Shown piece by piece: positions 18,928-26,776 of a stretch of DNA of 64,000 bases (its first letter is position 1; each line of letters starts with the position of its first letter). This DNA comes from Mycobacterium ostraviense (GTDB lineage: Bacteria > Actinomycetota > Actinomycetes > Mycobacteriales > Mycobacteriaceae), in assembly GCF_002705925.1 (NCBI RefSeq), contig NZ_NKRE01000001.1, positions 4,168,604-4,232,603 on the forward strand, given 5' to 3'. The translations under genes and the position numbers were made by a program. The notes beneath the pieces are model-generated. The model did no database searches, was not told the DNA's origin, and saw nothing but the letters and a program-made list of their open reading frames with translations.

Positions 18928-19986
18928 ATGAGTCTGCGGGTCATTCAATGGGCAACCGGGTCGGTGGGGGTCGCCGCGATCAAGGGCGTGCTCGAGCATC
19001 CAGAACTCGAATTGGCCGGCTGCTGGGTGCATTCCGAGGCCAAGAACGGCAAAGACGTCGGTGAGATCATCGGCACCGCACCGCTGGGAGTCGTCGCCAC
19101 CAACAGCGTCGACGAAATCCTGGCCCTCGACGCCGACGCGGTGATCTACGCGCCGCTGCTGCCCAGCGTCGACGAGGTTGCGGCATTGCTGCGCTCGGGC
19201 AAGAACGTCGTCACTCCGGTCGGGTGGTTCTACCCGAGCGAGAAGGAAGCCGCACCACTCGAGGTTGCCGCGCAGGCCGGCAATGCGACCCTTCATGGCG
19301 CCGGTATCGGGCCCGGAGCGGCCACCGAGCTGTTTCCGTTGCTGCTGTCGGTGATGTCAACCGGCGTGACTTTTGTTCGCTCCGAGGAGTTTTCGGATCT
19401 GCGGAGCTACGGGGCACCGGATGTGCTGCGCTATGTCATGGGCTTCGGCGGCACCCCGGACAGTGCGCTGACCGGGCCGATGCAGAAACTGCTCGACGGC
19501 GGCTTCATGCAGTCGGTCCGGCTGTGTGTCGACCGGTTGGGTTTCGCCGCCGATCCCAAGATCCGCACATCGCAGGAAGTCGCCGTTGCGACCGCGCCGA
19601 TAGACTCGCCGATCGGGATCATCGAACCGGGCCAGGTTGCCGGGCGCCGGTTTCATTGGGAAGCGCTCGTCGGGGACAAAGTGGTGGTCGAGATCACCGT
19701 CAACTGGTTGATGGGGTCCGAAAACCTTGATCCGCCATGGTCTTTCGGGCCGACGGGGGAACGCTACGAGATCGAGGTGCGCGGTAATCCCGACACCTTT
19801 GTCACCGTCAAGGGGTGGCAGCCGGACAGCGTGGCGGCCGGGCTGCAGAGCAACCCGGGCATCGTCGCCACCGCGGCGCACTGCGTCAACGCGATCCCCG
19901 CGACCTGCGCCGCCCCGGCGGGCATCCAGAGTTTCTTCGATCTGCCGTTGATCACCGCCCGGGCGGCACCGGAGTTGTCGCGGTGA
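18928..19986 (+). CDS. DapB-like NAD(P)-dependent reductase (Rv1059-like)
   Basis: A 352-residue protein from ATG 18928, shorter than the longest frame because VIQWATGSVG should sit at the N-terminus. That segment is the dinucleotide-binding turn of a Rossmann fold; HSEAKNGKDVGEI and DADAVIYAPLLPSVDEVAALLRSGKNVVTPVGW follow as in dihydrodipicolinate reductase-like and 2,4-diaminopentanoate dehydrogenase-like proteins. It lies in the Rv1059 position. The true substrate is not known; lysine biosynthesis is unlikely because mycobacteria carry dapB elsewhere. Confidence 0.85.
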   Translation: MSLRVIQWATGSVGVAAIKGVLEHPELELAGCWVHSEAKNGKDVGEIIGTAPLGVVATNSVDEILALDADAVIYAPLLPSVDEVAALLRSGKNVVTPVGWFYPSEKEAAPLEVAAQAGNATLHGAGIGPGAATELFPLLLSVMSTGVTFVRSEEFSDLRSYGAPDVLRYVMGFGGTPDSALTGPMQKLLDGGFMQSVRLCVDRLGFAADPKIRTSQEVAVATAPIDSPIGIIEPGQVAGRRFHWEALVGDKVVVEITVNWLMGSENLDPPWSFGPTGERYEIEVRGNPDTFVTVKGWQPDSVAAGLQSNPGIVATAAHCVNAIPATCAAPAGIQSFFDLPLITARAAPELSR

Positions 19987-20062
19987 TCACCGGGCCGCAC
20001 CGTGCTCGATATCGCGGTTAGAGTTATCCGGAAATCGGCCTCGGGACAAAGGGGATGGGCAA

Positions 20063-20536
20063 CTGACACACTCTGTCGTAGTCGAGCAATCGCGGGCAAT
20101 ACCCGTCACTGTCGAGGACGCCTTCAGTCGCACGCTGCCGATAGCGCTGCCGGTGATCTGTTCGCGGTGGTACGGGGTGATCCCGCCGATCAAGGAGGTC
20201 CGGGAGCAAACCGGCGATTGGGATGCCGCGGGCCAAACCCGTGTCATCACCATGGTCGGCGGCGGCCTAGTGCGCGAGACGCTGACCAACGTCGACCCGC
20301 CGCGATCGTTCAGCTACACGCTCACCGACATCAAGGGCCCGCTGGCGCCGCTGGTCAGCCTGGTGGAAGGCAAGTGGAGCTTCGCGCCGGCGGGGACGGG
20401 AACCAGGGTCGCCTGGCAGTGGACCCTGCACCCCAAATCGGGCGTGACCGCACCGCTGCTGCCGCTGTTCGGCAGGATGTGGAAGGGCTACGCCCGCATC
20501 GTCCTCGAGAAACTCGCCGAGCAACTGGTGGGCTGA
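20063..20536 (+). CDS. SRPBCC / polyketide cyclase-like protein (Rv1060-like), possible CTG start
   Basis: Coding similarity starts well upstream of the first GTG in frame (20153): the preceding codons read THSVVVEQSRAIPVTVEDAF, a natural SRPBCC first strand. No ATG, GTG or TTG opens that section. A CTG at 20063 follows an AAGGGG sequence at 20049-20054 with 8-bp spacing and gives 157 residues, about the length of the M. tuberculosis homologue. The body (FSYTLTDIKGPLAPLVSLVEGKWSFAP) fits the START/SRPBCC hydrophobic-cavity fold, which binds lipids or hydrophobic ligands. Ligand unknown. Confidence 0.7.
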   Translation: MTHSVVVEQSRAIPVTVEDAFSRTLPIALPVICSRWYGVIPPIKEVREQTGDWDAAGQTRVITMVGGGLVRETLTNVDPPRSFSYTLTDIKGPLAPLVSLVEGKWSFAPAGTGTRVAWQWTLHPKSGVTAPLLPLFGRMWKGYARIVLEKLAEQLVG

Positions 20537-20564
20537 ACGGCGCGGCTACTGCGCCGGAGCGGGC

Positions 20565-22184
20565 TCAGCCCAGAGTCGGGCCGTACACCTGCCGGCCGGC
20601 GAGAAACGTCGCCCGCACCTCGAGATCAGCGATCTCCTCGGGGGCGACGGTCCGCGGGTCTTGCGACAGCACGACCATGTCGGCGTACTTGCCGACCGCC
20701 AGCGAGCCGATCACGTCGTCGGCGAACAACTGCCACGCCGCGTCGAGCGTCTGGGCGCGGATCGCCTGGTCGACCGTCAACCGCTCCTCGGGGGCCAGCA
20801 CCCGCCCGCTCGGCGCGGTACGGGTGGCCGCGACGCTGATGTTGCGCAGCGGTTCTTCGGGGGTGACCGGCGGATCATTGTGCAGCGAGATCCGCATACC
20901 GGCGGCGACGGCGGAACCGGCCGGCGCCCACTGCGACCCGCGCTCGGGTCCGAAAAGACCGTCGACCAGGATGTCGCCCCAGTAGTGGATCTGGTCGACG
21001 AACAGGCTGGCGGTGACGCCCAGCGCGGCGGCGCGCCGCAGCTGGTCCGGGCGCATCAGCGGGACGTGTTCCAGCCGTAGCCGGTGATCGGTTCGCGGGT
21101 GCTTGCGCAGTGCTTCCTCGTAGACGTCGAGGATGGTGTCGACTCCGGCGTCACCCATGACGTGACAGGCCATCGGCCATCCGAGCGGGAAGTAGGCGTC
21201 GACGATCTCGGTCAGCTGTTCGCGGCTGTAGTTGGCGTGGCCGCAGGAACCCGGCGCGATGCCCATGGCGCGGCTAGCGCCGGTGTCGAGATAGGGAGCC
21301 GACAAGTCGATGTTGCCCAACCACGGCGAGCCGTCGACCCAGATCTTGATGCCCACCTGACGCACCATGTCGTCGCCGTTGTCAGGGGTCATGTCGGTGG
21401 TCAGCGCGGCGGTGGAGATCTCGTAGGTGCGCAGCCGAACGGTCAGCTCACCCGCGTCGTTCAACTGGGCAAGCATCGGGCGAAAGGTGGGCTCGAACGC
21501 CATCTCCGAGCACGTCGTCAGGCCCGCCTGATTCAGCCGGGCGCACTCGGCGCGCAGCATGGCGGGGTAGTCGGCCGGGTTGATCGCCCCGGCGACCAGC
21601 GGCAACAACGCGGCGGTTTCCTCGGCGGTGCCGTCGAGATCGCCGTTGGCGTCGCGACCATAGTTGGCGCCCTTAGGGTTTGGCGTATCGCGGGTGATCC
21701 CGGCCTGCCTGGCGGCAGTCGAGTTGAAGTAGGCCTTGTGACACGAGTTGTGAAAGATGACCAGCGGGGTGTCGGCGGCCAGGTCGTCGAGCCAGCGCAG
21801 GGTCGGCTCCGGCAGCCCTGGTTGCAGCAGTGGATCCCAGCCGAACAGGTAGGCGCCTGTCGCACCCCGGGTGGCCACTTCCCGCCGAATCGCGCCGACC
21901 ACGTCGTCCGCGTCGCGGACCGTGACCGGGCGGATGTCGACCATCCGGTTCGACAGCACCATGGACTCCAGCAGCGGGTGCCCGTGCGCCTCCACCAGGC
22001 CCGGCATGACACAGCCCGATCCGATGTCGACGACCGGCGTATCGGAGCCGACCCAGCCCTCGACATCCGACCAGTTGCCCACCGCGACGATCCGGCCGTC
22101 GTTGACGGCAAGGGCTTCGGCGGTAGGTCGGGCGTCGTCGACGGTCAATACCACACCGCGGATCACGAGGTCAGCAGCTGTCAT
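20565..22184 (-). CDS. Amidohydrolase family protein (YtcJ-like)
   Basis: A 539-residue metal-dependent hydrolase starting at ATG 22184, behind a GGGAGG ribosome-binding site; the longer frame is not supported. It shows the amidohydrolase_3 layout: an N-terminal beta segment (ADLVIRGVVLTVDD), the metal motif in GLVEAHGHPLLE, a late DLEHVPLMRP-like histidine region (RLEHVPLM), SLHNDPPVTP, and the terminal KYADMVVLSQDP. Members hydrolyse amides or carbamates of unknown nature. I do not recall a gene here in M. tuberculosis, so it may be an insertion or a loss in that species. Confidence 0.87.
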   Translation of the reverse strand: MTAADLVIRGVVLTVDDARPTAEALAVNDGRIVAVGNWSDVEGWVGSDTPVVDIGSGCVMPGLVEAHGHPLLESMVLSNRMVDIRPVTVRDADDVVGAIRREVATRGATGAYLFGWDPLLQPGLPEPTLRWLDDLAADTPLVIFHNSCHKAYFNSTAARQAGITRDTPNPKGANYGRDANGDLDGTAEETAALLPLVAGAINPADYPAMLRAECARLNQAGLTTCSEMAFEPTFRPMLAQLNDAGELTVRLRTYEISTAALTTDMTPDNGDDMVRQVGIKIWVDGSPWLGNIDLSAPYLDTGASRAMGIAPGSCGHANYSREQLTEIVDAYFPLGWPMACHVMGDAGVDTILDVYEEALRKHPRTDHRLRLEHVPLMRPDQLRRAAALGVTASLFVDQIHYWGDILVDGLFGPERGSQWAPAGSAVAAGMRISLHNDPPVTPEEPLRNISVAATRTAPSGRVLAPEERLTVDQAIRAQTLDAAWQLFADDVIGSLAVGKYADMVVLSQDPRTVAPEEIADLEVRATFLAGRQVYGPTLG

Positions 22185-22321
22185 GGGTGGCCTCCCACCT
22201 GATATGCCGTCGGCAACCGGGACGCCACCGAGCGCTAGCCCGTATTTGACCACACCGGATGACCGCCGTCATGACTGCCGGTGCGAGCCGGGCCGGCCCG
22301 GGGCCGGGTAACGTCGAGGCC

Positions 22322-23176
22322 ATGTGCCGACTCTTTGGCCTGCATGCCGGGAATGAGGTTGCCACGGCGACTTTTTGGCTGCTGGATGCCCCCGACAGCC
22401 TGGCCCGGCAAAGCCGCAGAAACCCCGACGACACCGGCGTGGGGGTGTTCGACGAGTTCGGCCGGCCGCAGGTGCACAAAGAGCCGATGGCGGCCTGGCA
22501 TGACGCCGCGTTCGCGACCGAGGCCCGCGAGCTGACCGGCACGACGTTCGTCGCTCACGTGCGCTACGCGACGACCGGTTCGCTCGATGTCCGCAACACC
22601 CACCCGTTCTTGCAGGACGGCCGGATGTTCGCGCACAACGGAGTGGTCGAGGGCCTGGACGTCATCGACGGACGACTCCGCGAGCTCGGCGCGGCGGATC
22701 TGGTGTTGGGCCAGACCGATTCGGAGCGGGTATTCGCGTTGATCACCGCTTCGATCCGCGCTCACGGCGGCGACCGGTCAGCCGGTCTGGTCGACGCCCT
22801 GCAATGGTTGGCCGCGAACGTGCCGATCTATGCCGTCAACGTGCTGCTCAGCACCGCCACCGACATGTGGGCGCTGCGTTATCCGGACTCTCATGAGCTC
22901 TATCTGCTGGACCGGCGCGATCCGTCGTTGTGTGGTCCGGAATTTCACCTGCGCAGCAACCGAATTCGGGCGTGGTCACCGCACCTGTGCACTCGGCCGT
23001 CGGTGGTTTTCGCCACCGAGCCGATGGACGAGGATCCGCGTTGGTCGTTGCTCGGCCCGGGCGAGTTGGTCCATGTCGACGCCGCGCTGCAGCTGACCCG
23101 CGATGTGGTGCTGCCGGATCCGCCCGGTCAGCTGCTGCGGCGGGCGGATCTGGGCTCGTCGGTGATGGCAGAGTAG
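22322..23176 (+). CDS. Class II glutamine amidotransferase (Rv1061-like)
   Basis: A 284-residue protein from ATG 22322, chosen because it places Cys2 at the N-terminus (MCRLFG), the Ntn-hydrolase nucleophile of class II glutaminases. HVRYATTGSLDVRNTHPF and MFAHNGVVEGLD are the glutamine-binding strands of the YafJ/GAT-II type. Stand-alone members release ammonia from glutamine or a gamma-glutamyl compound; the acceptor is unknown. The patatin-like gene follows after 6 bp, so the two are probably one operon. Confidence 0.88.
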   Translation: MCRLFGLHAGNEVATATFWLLDAPDSLARQSRRNPDDTGVGVFDEFGRPQVHKEPMAAWHDAAFATEARELTGTTFVAHVRYATTGSLDVRNTHPFLQDGRMFAHNGVVEGLDVIDGRLRELGAADLVLGQTDSERVFALITASIRAHGGDRSAGLVDALQWLAANVPIYAVNVLLSTATDMWALRYPDSHELYLLDRRDPSLCGPEFHLRSNRIRAWSPHLCTRPSVVFATEPMDEDPRWSLLGPGELVHVDAALQLTRDVVLPDPPGQLLRRADLGSSVMAE

Positions 23177-23182
23177 GCCGAG

Positions 23183-24034
23183 GTGGTAGGCAGACGGGCG
23201 CTCGTGCTGGCCGGCGGCGGCCTGGCCGGAATCGCTTGGGAGACAGGCGTTCTCCTTGGTATCGCCGAGCAGTCGCCGGCGACGGCCCGGCTGTTGCTGG
23301 ATTCGGACGTGCTGGTGGGGACATCGGCCGGATCGGCGGTGGCGGCGCAGATCAGCGGCGGTCGGCGCCTGGAAGACCTGTTCGATCTGCAGCTCGCCCA
23401 GACATCGGCCGAGATCGACCCGGGCGTCGACATCGACGCCATTACCGAGCTGTTCCTGCACTCCCTGCGGGAGCCGGGGGAGCGCGGGCCGCTGCAGCGG
23501 ATCGGGGCCGTGGCGCTGGCGACCCACACCGTTCCCGAGCCAGTTCGCCGCGCGGTGATCGCCGAGCGGCTGCCGGTGCACGAGTGGCCGGACCGGGACC
23601 TGCGGATTACCGCGATCGACACCGCCACAGGCGAATTGATGGTCTTCGACCGCCACTCGGGTGTCGACCTCGTCGATGCGGTGGCCGCCAGCTGTGCGGT
23701 GCCGGGAGCCTGGCCGCCGGTGACGATCGCGGGCCGCCGGTACATGGACGGCGGCGTGGCCAGCTCGGTCAACCTCGGCGTTGCCGACGACTGTGGGGTG
23801 GCGGTGGTCTTGGTGCCGTCCGGCCCGGACTCGCCGTCCCCGTTCGGCCCGGGACCGGCCGCCGAGGTCGCGGCATTCCCGGGTACCGGAATCGCCGTGT
23901 TCGCCGACGAGGAGTCGCTGGCGGCGTTCGGGCCCAACCCGTTGGATCCGCGCTGCCGGGCAGGCTCGGCCATGGCGGGGCGAGAACAGGGCCGTCGGGA
24001 AGCGGCGGCCCTCGCCCGCTTCCTGGGCGGCTGA
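23183..24034 (+). CDS. Patatin-like phospholipase (Rv1062-like)
   Basis: A 283-residue patatin-fold hydrolase. The oxyanion loop is LAGGGLAG near residue 9, the nucleophile elbow GTSAG has Ser48, and the dyad aspartate is in DGGVAS near residue 189. These are the Ser-Asp catalytic elements of phospholipase A/esterases. It starts GTG 6 bp after the amidotransferase gene. The stop lies one base from the stop of a second patatin-like gene on the opposite strand. Lipid substrate unknown. Confidence 0.88.
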   Translation: MVGRRALVLAGGGLAGIAWETGVLLGIAEQSPATARLLLDSDVLVGTSAGSAVAAQISGGRRLEDLFDLQLAQTSAEIDPGVDIDAITELFLHSLREPGERGPLQRIGAVALATHTVPEPVRRAVIAERLPVHEWPDRDLRITAIDTATGELMVFDRHSGVDLVDAVAASCAVPGAWPPVTIAGRRYMDGGVASSVNLGVADDCGVAVVLVPSGPDSPSPFGPGPAAEVAAFPGTGIAVFADEESLAAFGPNPLDPRCRAGSAMAGREQGRREAAALARFLGG

Positions 24035-24035
24035 T

Positions 24036-25133
24036 TCAGCTTTCGATCGCCGGAGGGGCCGGCTGCTCGTCGTCGGCTTCGAGGGCATCCAGGGCCCGCG
24101 CGGCCAAGGCCCGGCCGGTGGCGATCACCTCGACGGCCCGGTGGAATTCCAGGCTTCGGCAGGTCGCGCGGGGCACCTCGATCAGCAGGTCGGCGGGGTA
24201 GGTCGCCAGAGTGTGGCGGGCCAGCGCGGACTGGGCGATGTCGATCGTTCGGTTCATCACCTCGAAGCTGCCCATCCTGGGGACTTCGGGCGCCCCCTGA
24301 TCGTCGGTGCCGTCGTCGGCGGCGCGCTCGTCCAGCTCCGCGTCGTCGGACCAGGAATCCGATTCTTGGGAACCCGCACCGAGCCGGCTCAGCACCGCTC
24401 GCGCCGTCGGCCGGTCAAGCAGTGCCCGGGCGGCGGTGGCGTCGAAGATCGCCGAGGTGCTGCGGACCACGCGGTTCAGCCATTCGGCGGTGACCCCGGG
24501 TTCGGAGCCGCGTGGTAGCCCCGCTTCGCTGCCGTTGAGGCTGACCGCGATGGTCAGATCGGCATTGACCGCGGCGATCGGCGCAATCGGCAGCGGATCC
24601 AGGATGCCGCCGTCGGCGAGCAGCCGCCCGTCGAGTTCGTGCGGGGCGATGACCCCGGGTATCGCGATCGACGCCCGGATCGCTTCGTCGAGAGGTCCGC
24701 GCTGAAACCACACCGACTTGCCCGCCAACAGGTCCGTCGCCACCGCCGTATAGGGGATCGGTAGTTGTTCGATGGTGACTGGGCCGAGGATGTCGCGCAC
24801 CGCATCCAGGATCTTCTCGGCCCGCAGCACCCCGGCCGCGGTAATGGACGGGTCCAGCAGTCGCAGAATGGTGCGTTGCGTCAACGACTTGGCCCAGTCG
24901 GTGAACTCCTCCAGCCGCCCGGCCGCGTGCAGACCGCCGACCAGCGCCCCCATGGAGGAGCCGGCGATCCCGACGATGTCGTAGCCGCGCTCCCGCAGCG
25001 TCTGGATCACCCCGATGTGGGCGTAACCACGGGCGCCGCCGCTGCCGAGCGCCAACGCGACGCGACTGGGAGATGTTCCGCGCATCCGCACGGCTGTTGG
25101 CCCGGTCATCTGTTCATTCTGCGTGGCCGTCAT
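24036..25133 (-). CDS. Patatin-like phospholipase (Rv1063c-like)
   Basis: A 365-residue patatin-like protein with the glycine-rich oxyanion motif GSGGARGYAHIG near residue 30, nucleophile elbow GSSMG (Ser60), and DGGILD as dyad motif. It resembles the bacterial RssA/NTE-type subgroup more than its neighbour does. The C-terminal 100 residues contain an acidic low-complexity stretch (DELDERAADDGTDD). It faces the other patatin gene tail to tail with one base between stop codons. A membrane-lipid esterase role is inferred. Confidence 0.88.
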   Translation of the reverse strand: MTATQNEQMTGPTAVRMRGTSPSRVALALGSGGARGYAHIGVIQTLRERGYDIVGIAGSSMGALVGGLHAAGRLEEFTDWAKSLTQRTILRLLDPSITAAGVLRAEKILDAVRDILGPVTIEQLPIPYTAVATDLLAGKSVWFQRGPLDEAIRASIAIPGVIAPHELDGRLLADGGILDPLPIAPIAAVNADLTIAVSLNGSEAGLPRGSEPGVTAEWLNRVVRSTSAIFDATAARALLDRPTARAVLSRLGAGSQESDSWSDDAELDERAADDGTDDQGAPEVPRMGSFEVMNRTIDIAQSALARHTLATYPADLLIEVPRATCRSLEFHRAVEVIATGRALAARALDALEADDEQPAPPAIES

Positions 25134-25202
25134 GGCTCCCGGGGAACCGGTCGGCAGTTTCTTGCAGCCGTGATCGCAATTGCGCGACCGGCTGGAACAT
25201 GG

Positions 25203-25661
25203 CTACCCGCATTCGTTGTTGGCCGCCGCGACCGCCGCCACGATCACCGCCGCCTGACGCGCCGGGGTCAGCTCCGCCCAGCGGATGTTCCAACTGCCGG
25301 CAACGCCGGATTGCGAGCCCTGCACCATCGCCAGATAGGGCTCGATCAGCCCGTCGCCGGTGATGGGCTGGGTCTGCATCCACACCTTGGCGGCATGGCA
25401 GGCCTGGAAGTATTCCTCCTCGGTCGACTCGGCGGGAACGTCGACCCGGGTCGTCACGCCGGTGGGCGAAACCCCGACAGCACCCGGCGGCAGCGAACTC
25501 GGCGCGGTCGGTGACAGCGCCGACGACCTGGCCGAAGACGACGACGCGGTGCTACCGCCGCCGGTATGCCAGCAGCCGGTGACGACCGCCACGCTCGCCG
25601 CGACAACCAGCGGCCCCCACAGGCAGGCGCACGCCAAGTCCCGAGGACGCGATCCGCGCAT
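25203..25661 (-). CDS. lpqV: Lipoprotein LpqV
   Basis: A 152-residue lipoprotein: N-terminal arginines, a hydrophobic core and the lipobox VVTGC (cysteine near residue 30). A serine/proline/threonine-rich linker follows, then a folded domain with FQACHAAKVWMQTQ and a C-terminal AAANNECG, giving a likely disulfide. Position between the Rv1063c-like and Rv1065-like genes and the ECG end match LpqV. Function unknown. ATG 25661 is probable, although a few N-terminal codons could be extra. Confidence 0.86.
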   Translation of the reverse strand: MRGSRPRDLACACLWGPLVVAASVAVVTGCWHTGGGSTASSSSARSSALSPTAPSSLPPGAVGVSPTGVTTRVDVPAESTEEEYFQACHAAKVWMQTQPITGDGLIEPYLAMVQGSQSGVAGSWNIRWAELTPARQAAVIVAAVAAANNECG

Positions 25662-25778
25662 GGTGCCAATTTATGCAACACTGGCGGCCGTGATGAAGTG
25701 CGTCGGATTTTTCGAGTGTTGTCGGCCCTGACCTGCCGCCGATAACCCGATCCGTTTTCGCACTCTGGAGTCCCTCGC

Positions 25779-26381
25779 ATGGCTATGCCTCTTTCCAGGC
25801 CACTTTCCAGGCCGCTACTCACCGCCCCTGCCGTTGCATCCCCGTTCCCCGGGCCCACCCGGCTGCGGGTGCCCGACCTGTTGCACGCCACCGACCAGGT
25901 TGCCGACGACGTGCTCAGCGGGCGCTACGACCACCTGCTGCCCCGGGGCGGCCTGCCCGAGACGGAGCGCTGGTTTGCCCGCGTTCACGGGGACGACGAC
26001 CTGGATATCTGGCTGATCAGCTGGGTTCCCGGGCACGCCACCGAATTGCACGATCACGGCGGTTCGATCGGGGCGCTGACGGTGCTGTCCGGGTCGCTCA
26101 ACGAATACCGGTGGGACGGGCGGCGGTTGCGGCGCCGTCGGCTCGATGCGGGCGATCAGGCCGGGTTCCCGCTGGGCTGGGTGCACGACGTGGTGTGGGC
26201 GCCGCGCACGGCGCCCGTTACCGAGCCGGCCACCGAGCCGCTGTCGACTCCCATGCCGCCGACGCTGAGCGTGCACGCGTATTCGCCGCCGCTGACGGCG
26301 ATGTCGTATTACGAAGTCACCGAACGCAATACGCTGCGCCGCCGGCGCACCGAGTTGACCGACCAACCCGAAAAGTCGTGA
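25779..26381 (+). CDS. Cysteine dioxygenase-like cupin protein (Rv1065-like)
   Basis: A 200-residue cupin protein. The metal-binding motif is ELHDHGGSIGAL, with the HxH pair of cysteine dioxygenase-type enzymes, followed by a second cupin strand with FPLGWVHDVV supplying the third histidine. Family members oxidise thiols such as cysteine with non-haem iron. Its stop codon overlaps the start of the rhodanese gene by one base, so the two products may act on related sulfur compounds (inference). Confidence 0.85.
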   Translation: MAMPLSRPLSRPLLTAPAVASPFPGPTRLRVPDLLHATDQVADDVLSGRYDHLLPRGGLPETERWFARVHGDDDLDIWLISWVPGHATELHDHGGSIGALTVLSGSLNEYRWDGRRLRRRRLDAGDQAGFPLGWVHDVVWAPRTAPVTEPATEPLSTPMPPTLSVHAYSPPLTAMSYYEVTERNTLRRRRTELTDQPEKS

Positions 26382-26776
26382 TGAGCCGGATCGATCGGAT
26401 ACTGGACGCCGCGCGCAGCCGGTATCCGCGCTTGCCCGCCGGGGAGGTGCCCGAGGTGTTGCGGCGCGGCGCGGTGCTCGTCGACATCCGGCCGCAGGCG
26501 CAGCGTGCCGTTGAAGGGGAGGTGCCGGGTGCGCTGGTGATCGAACGCAACGTCCTGGAATGGCGCTGTGACCCGACCAGCGATGCCCGGCTGCCGCAGG
26601 CCGTCGGCGACGACGTCGAGTGGGTGATTCTGTGCTCGGAGGGCTACACCTCCAGCCTGGCCGCGGCCGCGCTACTGGACCTCGGGCTGCACCGCGCCAC
26701 CGACGTCATCGGCGGCTACCACGCGCTGGTGGCCGCCGGCGTACTGGCCGAGCTCGAACCTCTGGGCAGGTGCTAG
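26381..26776 (+). CDS. Rhodanese-like sulfurtransferase (Rv1066-like)
   Basis: A single-domain rhodanese of 131 residues. The active-site loop is VILCSEGYTSS with catalytic Cys85; VLVDIRPQAQR and GYHALVAAG frame the domain. It would carry a persulfide and transfer sulfane sulfur. The start ATG 26381 overlaps the upstream stop (GTGATGA; GTG 26378 is an alternative). Its stop TAG overlaps the stop of the convergent membrane hydrolase gene in the shared bases CTAG. Confidence 0.87.
   Translation: MSRIDRILDAARSRYPRLPAGEVPEVLRRGAVLVDIRPQAQRAVEGEVPGALVIERNVLEWRCDPTSDARLPQAVGDDVEWVILCSEGYTSSLAAAALLDLGLHRATDVIGGYHALVAAGVLAELEPLGRC

Noticed and set aside
21084-22202. A 372-residue plus-strand frame opposite the amidohydrolase
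   Set aside because: Composition is glycine/valine/arginine-rich shadow sequence; the minus-strand frame has all amidohydrolase motifs.
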